NCBI GenBank assembly: GCA_022385755.1 | Contig: MU278355.1 | Location: 376,974-440,973 of the forward strand | DNA from: Trametopsis cervina | Taxonomy: Eukaryota; Basidiomycota; Agaricomycetes; Polyporales; Irpicaceae | Direction of reading: 5' to 3' | Length of the DNA: 64,000 bases | Shown: positions 1 through 12,900 of the stretch, in pieces | Position numbering within the stretch: position 1 is the stretch's first letter | How the letters are laid out: every line of letters begins with the position of its first letter | Notes under the pieces: generated by a model | What the model saw: the letters and a program-made list of their open reading frames with translations, nothing else | Told to the model about the DNA's origin: nothing | Database searches by the model: none | Program-made: the position numbers and the translations under genes

Positions 1-1708
1 CTGTACAGAACATCTCCGTCATTTACCGCGAGACATAGCCTCCCAAGCTCGATAGGGCGGCTGGGAAGGAGCCTGCCTTTACATGTGCGGGGTGTGCGAA
101 CGGCGGGCTCAGCGAATATCCAGCCCCGTGATGCTCAGCGCGGGTGAGGCATCGCATCGGTATCGGCGTCGGGGTCTGTATCAGGATGTGTGCGCATATA
201 TCCACCGAGGTTTATAATGACAACAGAGCAGAGATATAATTGAATTTACGAGTTTGTTGGTAATAGCGTGCGAGATCCCGATGGCGTATGTACGCCAACT
301 TAGCGTGGATGCGCCTGGCGGCGCATCTCATCTCTCATCACAGTGTCCAGTGGGTGTTCGGTGGGTGTTCGGTGTTAAGTGTTCGGTGGTTTGTTCGGTG
401 ATTTGTTCTTCCTGGTGCGGCCGTTCGATGTTGAACAAGATTAAGCCTGGCGGACGGACGGACGGACGGAAACAGGGAAACGAATTCGGGAAATAGAGAA
501 CAGAGAACAGAGAACAGAGAGACGACGCCTCTGTTGAACATTATTGAACATCGAACAGCCATGCGAGAATCGAGAATCGTGATAAAGTGTATGTGTGTAT
601 CGAATGGAGCAGCCAGAGTCCTCAGTTCTCTAACCTATGTGTTCAACATTTCCGATCCCACCAAACAAACAGCCGTCGACGTCCACATTCGCATTCACTG
701 ATATCTTCCGGCTGATCTCTACAGCTGCGTTTCACGTTTCACGTTCGAAGTGGACAAAATGGATATATGCATTGGTATCAGATCTATAGCTAGTAGGGTA
801 CACAAATAACGTAAGAGCTCGGACTAAGACTAAGAGAGAGGCAGAGAGGGTGGGATGCCAAACAAAAACAAAATCAGAGCGTCCGAGTGGGAGGATGCAA
901 GTGCAAGTGCAAGTGAGGTCCGTGATGAAGCTTAAGCAGCGAAGCGATAGACAGGCGATAGACAGACAGAGCAGAAATGAGAGTGGCAGGGAGAGCAGGA
1001 GAGGGAGGGGTATACGATATAACATAAGACGCTGCTAATGAGACGAAGGCAAGGGGGTGGATGTACTATTAATACACGCGCTAGCACGACAGACACAGAC
1101 AGGTAACGAAGAGGGATCGAAGATCGAAATGACACAAGCAAAAAATAACCGAGCAGGTACGGAGCAGCGGAGCAGTTTAAATGGCACAGGGAGAAAAGGC
1201 GGGGCGAGCATGCGAATGGTCGGGGTGGGCAGGGTGGTAGACACAAAAAATGCGCATACAACATGGGCATGGAGGCGCAAAGACAAACAAAATTAAAGCA
1301 TTTACTTCAGAGCGATATCGGTAAGCAGCGAGAGAAAAAAGGAGTCCGTTTTCTGGGAGGGGATGCGAACGAGTCGAGTCCGGGCGCGGATGGTCGTGGG
1401 ACGGGACACATGACGAGTGGGGATGCTTCGGCGAGGCGTGGACAGGCGCCGCCGCCATCTATTCATCATTCTGTCCTGCGTACCCGATAGCGCATACACG
1501 CATACACACACGCGAGACGTCGGCGAGAGATAGTCTATTGGACAGCCCCGGCACCCAGCTCGGCTAGCCGGGTGTAGGGGGATGTTGATGTTGATGTTGA
1601 GGATTATTGTTTGGGGAGAGGGAGGGGAGAAGGGGAGGAGTTTTGTCGAGGAACGAGGATCAACACCAAAGAGGTTCAGGTGCCAGCCGCCCGTTTACTC
1701 GTTCGAGT
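1..1708. other. Non-coding stretch downstream of the TEA gene, with microsatellites
   Basis: I see no convincing gene here. All open frames are short, overlap on both strands and have low-complexity Arg/Ser/Pro composition. The visible structure is short tandem repeats: a GGAC-type tetranucleotide run near 452-470, four copies of an AGAGAAC-like unit near 493-525, and a GATGTT triplicate near 1581-1600. The part next to 1709 probably includes the 3' UTR of the minus-strand TEA gene. Confidence 0.6.
452..525. repeat. Two short tandem repeats (GGAC tetranucleotide; AGAGAAC-like heptamer)
   Basis: About four GGAC units are followed 25 bases later by about four tandem copies of an AGAGAAC/AGAACAG unit. 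Both are read directly from the sequence and are ordinary microsatellites. No gene overlaps them. Confidence 0.8.
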
Positions 1709-3581
1709 CTAGTAGCCCTGTAAAGCGAAAAAGAAAAAGAGACGATCCAATCAATACCGATGAAACCTAGATCGGTGACAAACGGGGGTGGTACTCACGA
1801 CGTACTGCCCAGGCGGGCTATGCGCGAACCCGAGCCCATGCACGTCAAACGACGTCGCATACGGCGGGACGTCCGCGAACGACGTCGTCGCCGGACCACA
1901 GTGCACACCAGCCGTGTCCGTGCCCGCGGATATCGGCGGGAGCGAGAGAGAAGGCGGAGGGGCCATGCTGCCGTGTACAGACCCGAAGGTGAGGTCGAGT
2001 GGGCTCGTGGGGAGGGAGCTGGCGTAGCCGTCGTCGCCGTCCCCGCCGTCCCGGACGAGTGCGGGGGGAGGAGGCATGGAGGGGTCGTACATCCGGCGGT
2101 TGGTGTTGCTGTGGCTGTGGCTGGTGTGGCGGTATGCGTGGGCGTAGGGAGAGTGTGGGGGCGGTGGGGTCGAGAGCGAGGTCTCGCTGAGTGTGTGTAG
2201 CATCGCGAGGTCGTCGAGGTCTGTTGTTGAGTCCGGCTATAGGCGCTGTTAGTCAGTATTGATCTATTGTTATTGTGGAGGGATGGGAGTGGGGAGGTGA
2301 GAGAGGAGAGCGGACGTACGCTAGACTCGCTAGAGACGCTGTATCCGTCGCCGTTGGACGACATGGGCGACTGTGGAGGGGAGTTCGGGTGCCCGATATA
2401 GAATTGGTAGTGCACCGAGAAGAGCACCTCCGAATTGGCCTCTTCGCCCATGGCGGGCGACGACGTGGGCGAGGGCGAGCGCACGATGTCCTGGACGATA
2501 CTGTACGAGCCGATGTCTGTCGAGCGCGCGGCAGAAAAAATCGGACAAAAATCAGCAAAAAAAATCCCAGATTGGCGCGTAAAAATCCAGAGCGCACCTG
2601 TAACATCGCACAACGACTGCCAATAGCTCGGCGCAAGCTTCGTGCTGTACAAATACAGACACTCGAAATCCGACGCGTAGTGCGTGTTCATCTGTGTCTG
2701 CGTCTGGGTGTGCTCGAGCTCCGTGTGCTCGGTGTACACCGGCTGGCCGTTGCACAGCACGCGCGAGACGGAGTATGCGCTCAGGCGGCGCGCAGAGCGG
2801 AAGGTGACGAGGTTGTTGATGTGCCGAAGTGGGCGCGGGAGGTGGTCGAGTGAGTTTGAGGATGTCGACGCGACGTTCATCCACGGCGCGTGCGGCGGGA
2901 GCACGTAGAGCGTCACGAAATCGCGCGGGGGCGTCGGCGCGAGGGGCTCGGAGGGCGAGGGGGAGTTGCCGTCGTGCGGCGAGGAAGAGTAGTCGTCCGG
3001 GCGATGGGTGAGGAGCTTGAGGACTGTAGAGCGAAAAGGGGAGAGAAAAAATCCGGGCGATCAGCATATGCGCATATATTATCGCGACACCGGGGCCCGG
3101 GGCCTAGGGAGGGGAAGGACGGATGGGAACTCACTGCGTTTGCCCTCGCAGGTGTCGCGCAGCTGTTGCAGACGGCTGCCGACCTGCTTTGGCGTCCTGC
3201 GCACGCCTGTGATCTCGAAGATGTAGTCCGAGATAAACTTGTTGCGCATGGGGAATCGGCCGAGCGCGCGTGCTGAGCGGGTGTCGACTGGTCTGTATCG
3301 TTCGAGGCCTGCAGGATCGATAGATGTAATGAGTAAGATGTAATAAGCAAAGCCGCGATGGGCGGGGAGGGCGCACCTTGTACGAGGGCCGCCTCGAGAT
3401 GGGGCGGCCAGACGACCTCGCCCTTGCCTTTGATCGTCTTCCAGCACTTTCTGCCTGTGACGATGGTCTGGATGGCTTCAGAGGTGCCGGCGGATGCGCC
3501 TGCGGGGGATACGGCGTAGGAGATGGCGTCCACGGAGGAGACGCGGACGTGGTGTGCGATGCTGTTCCGTGTGGGGGACAT
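1709..3581 (-). CDS. TEA/ATTS-domain transcription factor (AbaA/TEC1 type)
   Basis: This is a sequence-specific nuclear transcription factor of the TEA/ATTS family, whose fungal members (AbaA, TEC1) control development and filamentous growth. Six exons (3581-3377, 3308-3135, 3023-2598, 2516-2320, 2236-1799, 1717-1709) join in consistent phase to give 482 residues. The TEA domain lies at about residues 55-125, split over exons 1 and 2. Its landmarks are VVWPPHLEAALVQG, then GRFPMRNKFISDYIF, then KQVGSRLQQLRDTC, which are very characteristic of the family. Downstream comes a less conserved region with SYWQSLCDV and EVLFSVHYQFYIG, then a Pro/Ser-rich tail typical of activation regions. The start is the ATG before SPTRNS. 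The last 9-base exon depends on a GTGAGT donor at 1798. Without that splice the frame would run to a stop at 1751. The gene has an unusually long gene-free 5' side. The family call is firm; the biological role is inferred. Confidence 0.93.
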
Positions 3582-6404
3582 GGTGGTATGCGGTGAAGGG
3601 GGAGGGCTGCGGCGGGGATGGGCGTGTGTGGCCAGACGAAGCGTCGAGAGCAGCAAAGTTGTGTGGCTCTGACGGGACGTGTTGAGACGAGGCGAGACGG
3701 CGGAATTGATGGGAACGGACGGAAGTGGTAGGTCTATATGTAGGGTTCTTGGATCTGGGAGAGAAAGAAGAGTGGGTTTGCCGAGAGCGGGCGCCTTGAC
3801 GGAGGGGTGACGAGATTCCCGGTCTGCTCTGGGGGAGACAGGCCGAGATTTATACCCACGATCATTTGAAGTTGGGACGGACGGAAGGAAGGAGATGATG
3901 GGCTAAACAAACTGTTGAACACGATCCCATAGACACGATCCATAGAACGCGATCCAGTACGTGCGATCCAGTCAATGCGATCCGTGAACACGATCCATCC
4001 CGTTTATTCCCAACCACAGCCTATGGATCTCAGATGCCTACCCTGGCCAGTCCTCCCGCCGACATCGCGTCTCTGCGACATCACACCAGGTAGCCTCGAG
4101 GTGCATCGAGGGTAGAGGGAGAGTTGCCGCGCCTACCCCCCGCCGTGACAAACAGCCAACACCACCGCGAATCGTGCGCACCGGGGCGTGTCCTTCCCTG
4201 CAAGCAACACGACTAGACCCGAGAAGGGCACTAGCAGCGCGCGAGGGCCTCTCCACCCACTGCGAGGACCGGTCATCTGTCGAGAAGGCGGGGTCGACGG
4301 AGGACAGATGGACAGGCAGGATCTGGTGGCGGGACACGATGGTCGGCTAGATGCCGCTTCGGTCGCAGCTAGCCCAAGCACTTGCAACGTCCTCCAATAG
4401 TGTGTGTCCTCCAATAAAACACCACTGCGCGAATGTTCGCTGGCAGAGTAGAACCATCACCCTCGACATGCCGTAGCGCGCGGACTGCAGAAAAGTAAAA
4501 GCAGAGAACAACATACGACCCTACCCTATATCGGGGAAAGCGTGCGGCTGCCTGTCATCTGCGATTCCATTTGCCTGTGTCGATGACGAGGGCCGCGGAC
4601 ACGCTACTGGGACGCCTCTCAACTCGCGCACTGCCCGCACGCGTGTCTGCGTCGTTGTGTTTGTCACTCTCTCTTGCTTGACAATACGAGACCACTCAGC
4701 GAGGACGGAGACGGGCTAGAAGCGTGAGGGGGCACGGCAGCGAGGCATGTGCTGGAGGACATCGGTGCTCGTCGGCATCTGCCTCCATTAAGCTGCTGTT
4801 GTCGTCGTCGCCAGATTGGCTGCCCGATCAGCCTCCTCTCATTCGCCGAGCGCTGCGGCCCGGGCGTCCCATGTCCCATCATCGCATCCCCCACAGCAGA
4901 GCCACCGCGGTAAGAGACGTCGAGCAACACAAGCTCTGCACAGCAACAGAGCCATGCTCCGTCGTGTGCAAGCCACGTCCGACGACTGGTCACGTCATGC
5001 AGCGTGGGGATGTACGACGCCCTCGGACCCCAAGCGGAGCGCAAGCCCCCTCGGAGGAGGCTTCTCGCCTTGGCCTGCACGGGTGCCCAACACAGAGAAC
5101 GCAGGAGCAGCGAGAGACGTCCGCTTCGTTCTCCCGTGTCCTTTCATTCTCTCGTAACAATTTGCAACCGCCCGCTCTTCTCTCCCACAATCATGTAACG
5201 CGTTCTGTGCAGAACACACACCAAGAAAAAGTGTCTGCATCATGATTGCAATAAACTCTAAGCTGATCCCTCTCTCACGCTGCGCAATGTACACAAAACG
5301 GCACTTACTCCCACCCTATCCCTCCATTCTCTCCGAAAGGCTGGGCTGGAGAATACTCGGTGTGCATGTCTTTGCCCAGCGCCCGCCCCAGCGAACCAGA
5401 ACGCTCCGCAAATCCAACACGCGCGCCACTGAGTCCATGTCCGAGTTCTGTCGCACTCTCACCAACTTCCTTGCCTTAAACAGTAAAATACAATATACAG
5501 AAAAACGGGACAGTCACAGACACCCGGCGAGATTGAAACGACGGAGTGCAGTTTTCCACAACCCTCGATGAGCAGCACACGTACACGTCAGAACAACACC
5601 GTCCATCATCGCGTCCGTCTATCCATTTCGCGCACCAACACATCACATCGCTCTCTCCGTCCCCAAGTACGCACGATCCTTTCGGACTCTGCACACTGGG
5701 CACATCAAGGGTCGTCCGCACATACATATCCATATAGCAGGCGTCCTCCCCTACATAGAGCTCCCACTCGCGTGCGTGATCCGAGCACGCCGTCCCGCGA
5801 CCCATATTCGCTCGTACGGTGCTGGACTGAATATGTGTGCGCGGCCCCTCCTCCGTCGTGCTTTCCATCGGAACGACGAGAACCATGCGCACCGTGCGCG
5901 GGAGTCGTATCGCCGCGCGAGCTGCAGAGCCCGCGGTACAGAGCGTGTCAAGACGTCGCGAATCGCGTCCGCGCAGAACGCGCACACACGTTGTGGCGTC
6001 GACCCGTCGGCGACAGTGAGGGCGCAGGTTCGTGCACGACACGACGGCGAGGGTCCGTCGCTCAGCTGGCCATCGTAGAATTAAACGCGCATTCCGGCCA
6101 TACAACTAGACAGAACAGACTGGCTTCTCTCTCCGTGCATCCATCTCAGAAAGAAGAAGTCAGCCCAACAAAAGAGACTTTGTGGTGCGCGAAAAAAAAG
6201 TAAGTGCGAACACTGAAAGTTAGTAAAAGTAAACGCGCAGATGCCCGGAGCGATGACGGACGGCTTCTCTATCACTTTGCGCCCGATATGGGCCCGGCGA
6301 TGAGATCTCTCCGCACGCGCCGTGCTCTCGGGCTCTCGGGATCCAGCACTGGGCACGGTCATGTGATTTGCGCCCTCCGAGCCAATGGGGCGACGCGTCC
6401 CATC

Positions 6405-6420
6405 CGTCCGTCCGTCCGTT
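6405..6420. repeat. TCCG tetranucleotide microsatellite
   Basis: Four tandem TCCG units. This is the complement type of the GGAC run near position 452. No coding feature overlaps. Confidence 0.75.
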
Positions 6421-7208
6421 CTCTGCGCCTACAACTCCGACTTTCTCGACAAAATTTGTGCAGGGCCAAGTGCCAGTGCTAAATCGTTCTTGACCTTCAC
6501 CCGCGACAGGTGCGCTTGGCTCGGCACGGAACGAACGGGGCTAAGGAAGGAAGAAAGGAAGAAGGAAACGGAGGACACGTCATCGTCATATGGCTTTTTA
6601 CGGGACAACGGTGTGTGTCAGAAAAGTGGTGTCGGCGGGCAGATCGCGAGTGGCTTGGCCTAGCTATGTTTTTTTTTTCATGTTTTATCTTATGATTGGC
6701 AATGCACGGCATCTCGTTTTGTTTGGGTCTAAAAATTCTGTCTGCGTTTTAGTGCCAATGATTGGCTTGTCGGTGTCCTGATGAACGCGCCACCCGCCTG
6801 CTGTGCTGTTGTAAATTGGGTGGTGGTTCTAAGTGACCGATGCACCCTAGTGCATGTCGAACAGGCTCTGATACGGATGTAGGATGAGATCCCGAAAGCA
6901 ACTTACAGTATGACAAGCTCTACATCGCAGGCTCGGCAGTACCACCACAGCACCCGTCTCAATATCCGCACGGCAATCCCTGTCTCCCTTATTGCGCACC
7001 CAACCCAACCAACAGCTCAGCAGCAACACACCAAACGTGCACTAACCAATGACATCCCAAGTCCCAAGACTTCACACACGCCCATTGGACGAGTCCCCTC
7101 TCCCTCCGAGCGCAATTTAACCGCTTTCGGGAGGCCTTTCCTGCGAGTGTCGGGTTCGGTCCTCGGTGCACAATGCTCGGTGTTGCGCTCGTCGCTCAGT
7201 CAGCCGTT

Positions 7209-7231
7209 CGGGCAGGCAGGCAGGCAGGCAG
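7209..7231. repeat. GGCA tetranucleotide microsatellite
   Basis: Five tandem GGCA units, with a further GCAGGCAGGC about 10 bases on. The same tetranucleotide occurs inside the first copy of the 165-base repeat near 9595-9612. Confidence 0.8.
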
Positions 7232-7531
7232 TGATAGTATGCAGGCAGGCGGGCTTTAACATAACAACATTGGGCACGACATACGGAGCGGACGTGGATA
7301 GGAACTGGACCCGATAGACCAAACGACGGAAATCGCGGTGTTCGGACGACGCGCCGCATGAGCATTTGAGTTGGCAATTGCATGCGTGCATTGATCAAAC
7401 ACTGGACCACAGGTTTGTAGGTGAACTTCCGCGCCGTAAGAGGATTTGTCTTGAGAGTCTGGAGTGGGCTTCTTCTTACTCACTCTTTCTGTTCCGATTT
7501 TTTAGGAACGTACAGTGTTGGTCAGCGCGGA

Positions 7532-7732
7532 ATGGCCTCGGACCCATCGACGAGCGGACCAGGCGTGCAGAAGTACGCCGCGCACACTGATACATCTGTT
7601 TTGCAGACAAATATTGTCGTAACGTACGCTCTCGAGCTCTGCGCTCGTGCAGCAGATCCTTTCACCCCGGGGCCCAGGCTTCGACGCATAGAGACGCCTG
7701 TGCGCTATCCATCCCGGCGTACTGGCCGCTGA
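7532..7732 (+). CDS. Possible small gene, 66 codons, after an intron-like segment
   Basis: This frame begins MASDPSTSGPGVQKYAAHT and follows, 26 bases later, a textbook fungal intron: GTAAGA donor at 7436, a CTTACTCAC branch-like site and a TTTTTTAG acceptor ending at 7505. The first 25 residues look protein-like, but the remainder is Arg/Pro-rich and unconvincing, so further introns or a non-coding transcript are both possible. No family is recognised. I list it because the splice signals are much better than elsewhere in this gene-poor block. Confidence 0.2.
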   Translation: MASDPSTSGPGVQKYAAHTDTSVLQTNIVVTYALELCARAADPFTPGPRLRRIETPVRYPSRRTGR

Positions 7733-9448
7733 TCCTTACGAAAAGTGGGTACCTAACATACCGCAATATACGGAACATCATATCCCCATTTTTACAACAT
7801 AGTTCAGTACAAACCTTGAATAAAATTGTACCTGGTTCTCAAACGGCGGCGGCGACGGTCGGACGTTAAGAGGGGCACCCCCGGACGGCGTACGTACAAC
7901 GCAGAGCGTGAGGAGGTTATGTCAAGGGTCACCGCACCACGCCGCACAAGTGTTCACATAATTTTCGCCAGATATGAACGCGAACCGACGCCACAGAAGT
8001 GACGCATACGTACATACACGCACCTCGTGCGGGTGGGTGTAACAGGATCTGCGTTCAGCATTTGGGCTGCGGTCACATGGGTATGCTGTAGTACAATGAG
8101 GGGTGTCCGAACGCGCCCGGGAATGAAGTGTGGAGGGCCCTGGCTGGAATCTAATGGCGCAGAAGGATGGATGTGTTGTGTTGAGATGGTATGGGGTTGG
8201 AACCACACGATGTTGCGCGGAGGGTTCGAGCGTCCGTGGCGCGAGTGTGTAGAGGGCAAGATCTCCCCCAGATAATGTCTGTCGGAACGAACGGGCAGAC
8301 GAGGGGGGCAAGGAGCCGGCTTCGGGACAATCTATCATAACTTTCCTGCCTGCAGGCCGGTGTTCTGTGTTCTATGCATACTTGCACGGGAGGACTGAGA
8401 GAAAAGGAGGACGAGAACAGCGAAACATGGTGTGCGCCTAAATTAGGACCCTGTACATCGATCGGTGGATGGCGTCAGACAGACGCGCGTGAGTTGGACA
8501 GTGGGTGCGCAACCCTGGGTGGGCAACGGTGAATTGCTTGGTGTGCGTATTGTATCGTGCTATGCGCGCAGCCGCAGATCCAACTTGCGACTGTATAGAG
8601 GAAAGCTCACAAACAGTGAACAGCGCGGCAAAAAGGTAAATCGATCCCGGTGGCGGGGAGCAATGCCAACGCCAACGCTCAATTGTGGTGGGATGAGACG
8701 CGAGACGCGATAGGCTGGCTGATCAGGGATGCCAAACACGTGTAGGCCACACCTTCCAAGGGTCCTACCTGCCCATCAGTTGGATCCTGGATCTGGGCTC
8801 GTCTCGTGTCCAGCCAATGGGAGCGCCGGCTGTGCGCGGAGGATTACGTCAGCGCTTTCGCGACGAGAGCGATGCGATGGTCGGTCGGTGCGCGCGTCGG
8901 TTGCATATGATTTTTTGGTGGTGGCAGGGCAACCGACGCGCGACGCGCTCGCTGGGGCTGTTCGTTTCTTGTACTTTTTGTGCGATGTGCGATGTGCGGT
9001 GCACGTACGCTGGGACCTCGTGGTGACGACATTGGCGCAGTTGTAGGACCGATCGTTGGACAGCTAGGAAAATACACGGGAGTACGGGGGAGATGTCATT
9101 GGGATTAGGTGTGTACGACGCGCTGCTGCTCGTCCAATCCCCGTCCCTCACATGCTACCTAAGGAGATCTGTCAGGTCAGGTCACGACCGCCATGCAATG
9201 TACCCGAGATGCGACGTCCAGCCAGACAATACAAAAAACAACATAACATACAAACCCTGTACACCCGCGTCTTGTCCTCGCATGCACTGTATCGGAGCGT
9301 CACACGATCCTCGGCTGGCCATGTCTTACGGCAACACCAATTTGCGTGCATGTGCCCAGGAACGTCGTATGCAACAGTCTGCCTACGCACGCGTACAGCC
9401 GCGTACAATGTATCGACGAGGGACACTCCGGGAGACGCGCATATAAGC

Positions 9449-9955
9449 GTATGGGTTGAGGCGGATTGTGCCGCCTGTATGCTCACGCTCATGCTCATTT
9501 GAGTGTTTAGATCAGAACTAATACGTATCTTACAGGTACGGGGTAAACTACGACAACGTTCGCGCTGTCTATGTGCGAGGATTCCGAGGTACAAGGCAGG
9601 CAGGCAGGCAGGCACGGTGTTCAAGAACTGGATGGTGAGTGTTAGCATAGATCGTACCGCCCGTACGCTCATTCTCACTTGTATTTGGGTGTTAGAGTCT
9701 TACAGGCACAGTGCAGACGCCGTACTTCTCACCGCATACATGCGAGGATCCCCAGGTACAGCACAGGCACGGTGTTAGACAAACGGAAGATGCGTGTTAG
9801 GACAGGTTATACCGCCTATACGCTCATTCGCATTTGGATTTGGATTGGCTGTTGAGAACCTTACAGGCACGCCGTGCCCAACGTACTACACACCACATAT
9901 ATGCGAGGATCCCGAGGTACAACGCAGGCACAATGTTGGAGAAGCGCAAGTAGTG
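9449..9955. repeat. Three-copy degenerate tandem repeat, unit about 165 bp
   Basis: Three head-to-tail units share ordered landmarks. Each has an ACCGCC-like/TACGCTCAT segment, a CTTACAG (at 9529, 9699 and 9860), a GCGAGGAT(C/T)CC block (at 9575, 9742 and 9903) and a following AGGTACA...GGCAC...TGTT block. Landmark spacing is 161-170 bases. The copies have drifted considerably. The first carries an inserted GGCA microsatellite. No open frame spans the units. They are not LTR-like and I see no terminal inverted repeats or target duplications, so this is annotated as a local satellite-like duplication of unknown function. Confidence 0.75.
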
Positions 9956-12900
9956 GCTGCGACATTCGGGCTGTGATCATGGCAGGCTAGTTCCGAAAAT
10001 TTGCGCTTGCAATGTATCACCACATAAGTCGGTAACGTACCTCCTGATGTCGAAAAATGCAGAGATCCTCACTTTCAAGCTTTGAACTTAGACTTAGACT
10101 GGATAGGACGCGCTCCACCGACGCGATGCGGATCCGCGCATATATGCGCGTTACGGTTACGACAGGCGTCAACCGTATATTGCGCATCAGCTACGACGCG
10201 TAGCGGAGCAGTGGGTCGCCGTTGTCCAAACAATCGCCTGTACTGTATGTGCCTTGCTATTGGAAACATAGCTGCTCGTTAATCAGGTCAGGTACAGCAC
10301 TGCGCCTCCGTCCGTCTCACCGCCCGTCGCTCATAACTGGTCCAAGACATGTTCCTGGCTACGCTAAACGTCGCAATCATGTCTATCCGGATATTTAACA
10401 AACAGGCAGAGGGGTACACTTAGTGGCTACCGAGGAGCTCCAGCCACGTCCACAGGTACGCACTAACGGCTAGCACCTCGAAGGACTCGCTGCTGTGCTT
10501 AGGTACCCGAAACAGAAACAACAACAGGGCGGCGCCTATCAGTCCTATCTATGCCGCCAGCGAGCGTCGGACGTTGACGTGACAGGGCGGCCGACGCTCT
10601 GGGCTTGCAGTAAACAAGTGCAAGGTACGCAAGTCGATTTTCAAGTGCGGGCTGTGTGCGAGGGGCGTGCTGAAGTGTCTCGTCCAGTAGCATCGGTCGG
10701 GATCTGCCCTGCCATTGCGGGGGCGCGCGGCTTAAGCCGCGACTTTGCTGCTCAGGGCAAGCGAGTTGTCCTCGAGGATGCCTCGGCAAGTTCCCGAACG
10801 CGCTCTTCGACGCAGGTACAACGCCCCAGGGCCCGCCTCATCGAGGAACTGCACCGCCAGGCATGGAGGAGAAGAGGAGAAGAAGAGGAGAGAAGGGCCG
10901 CGGCCGCCCCGATCGCCCTCGACGCCGCGCGCGCAAATCCGAGCCACACCCCGAGGATCCCTCGCCCCTCGTGGCTAGCCCATGTCCTCCTCGTCCTCCT
11001 CCTCATCCCCGTCTTCGCGGCCGCACGTCGACGCACATCTGTGGCGGCGGCGCATCAGTCGCAAAGCTTAATCTGCGTCGACGTTTTCTGGATGTGCTAC
11101 GGCCTATTGTCAGATGCAGTAGCGTCGGGCGGGGCGATGTGTTGTCCTTTACGGTCGCGGTACGTAATTCATGTGTGATTTTCTGCCTCTTCTCTTACGC
11201 ATTACGCATACCAGGGCCGACCTCCCACTTTGCGTATTGTCTGTGTTCGCCGTCCTTGTTCTCGTTCGGGCAAGGGCGACGTTGGGCCGCTGCGATCGTG
11301 CAGCCTGCTCCCCGGTACCCCGCGTCTTCCATTGCACACCAGGCTACCGTCCGCATTACGCATCAGGCCCTCTTCGCACTTGGCCGCCTCGTCCGAAACC
11401 CGCTGCCTTCTCCCGCTCCCCCATTCGGCTGCCCGCCCCCGCGCTGATCGTACTCTTGGTACATAACAGCGACGGAGCTGCCCGTTTCAGCGTCGGACGT
11501 ATCCTCTGCCTTTCCATAGTTCATCCGCTCTTTCCTTCCACATACACCTGTAAACCGCAAGCCCGAAGAGCCCCCAGGGGTGGACGAGGCTAGATGCGCG
11601 AGCTTCGCACGGCGACGCCCGGTGTCGAGCCGTATCAGTATCTCACAAATCATCGTCCCCTGCCTGCCTTTGTGGGCTGTTTGGACGGCTCCTCCCATAA
11701 TCGGGATCCTCTGTGTCCGCGCAGCAAATATACACGGAACGAAGCCGTACGCCGTGGTCGCATCTTGCTTCCAACTGAGTTATTCCGCGGCCTAACGCCA
11801 ACGTTCGCAAGTCACGGGTGCTCGTCTGGGCTCCGGCGTGCTGGGTCTCCATCCGTCTCTGGGAGACATCTGGCGTGTTCTGGATGAACATGGTCTAGCG
11901 TGGCCCGGGGTTTGATCTCTCCTTCTTGTCTGCTTGACGTGATTAATATTGCAGCAGGGGCGTATGTGTGTGTGAACCGTGTGAGGTGCGCATAACAGGT
12001 GTGGTATCCCATGCATATGGAGCTTGCATTGATTAATTAGACCGCTAGATCTGGGAAGCAAGCAAGAAAGATTTCTTCAAACCAGAGTCTATCTCCATCT
12101 CCCTTCCTATCCTCTCCGTCCACTCTTTCCTCCCGGGTGCGGCTCAAGCAGAAACGGGCTGTATGACTCAGCTGCCGGAACACTGCTGCAGACGGGCAGC
12201 ACGGTGCGCGGTCAGATTATCTGGTGGTGTATTTGACGTCTGACATTAATATCTTCCAGAACAACCGCAGGACAGCAGGATGCCTGCCAGGGAGCTGCAG
12301 CTTCTATGTTTATCGCTCCAGGATTGCCTCCGTCCACCGCGCACAGCCGCGGGCCTGCTGCAGAGGCCGGTGGCGCGAAAGTTGCGATTGCAATGCTCAA
12401 ACTCCACACAACGCCTCTTTTTTCTCTCTTCACGGTGCAGCGACCTTGTGGGCACTCGGCAGTGCGTCTGCGCGACGACGGCGCCGGACGGGACTTGCCC
12501 ATCGCCATCCTGCTTCCTGCTCAAACTGGGCCCCCGCACCACCGACGGGCGCTCCACGATAGTGCTTAAACGCGCCGGATGCTTTTCACACGCTAATTCA
12601 GCCCTCCCATATTCGAACATTGATCGATAATTATTGATCTCCCGGACCGAATTGCCACTTGGGCCAAAACAACGCTAGAAGACCGTTGTGTTCTCACCCT
12701 TGAAATGCCGCCGGTGCTGCGTATGGCGAGTGCGGCAGCGGTCAACGGTCATGCACACCATCTACCTCTGCTTATCGGACAGGCGAGGAGCGACGTCAAC
12801 TAGCTCGGCGCCTGGTAGACGTGCGGGTGCGTGGGCAATTGTGACGACAGCCAGGGAGAACAACAATTTACGCCGACAACTGAGTAGGCCTCAGGGTTCT

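Larger units (their letters stand above)
3582..9448. other. Gene-poor region upstream of the TEA gene, first part
   Basis: I find no gene I can support. The frames here are short, exist on both strands at once, and are rich in Arg, Ser, His and Cys, as random GC-moderate DNA produces. The structures seen are a TCCG tetranucleotide run (about 6405-6420), a purine tract (6541-6571), a GGCA run (about 7209-7231) and one well-formed intron-like segment (7436-7505) before a 66-codon frame. This block could hold the promoter and long 5' leader of the TEA gene, or non-coding transcripts. The sequence alone does not decide. Confidence 0.55.

Noticed and set aside
2275..2853. 192-codon plus-strand frame over the TEA gene
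   Set aside because: It is the antisense shadow of exons 3 and 4 of the TEA transcription factor, whose motifs are decisive.
5568..6203. 211-codon plus and 209-codon minus frames facing each other
   Set aside because: Both are Arg/His/Cys-rich with no motif. Mutual shadows are expected where stop codons are scarce by chance.
10495..11178. 227-codon open frame on the plus strand with a hydrophobic stretch
   Set aside because: The hydrophobic run (HVLLVLLLIPVF) comes from a CTCCTCGTC simple-sequence tract. The rest has no family resemblance and the opposite strand is equally open.
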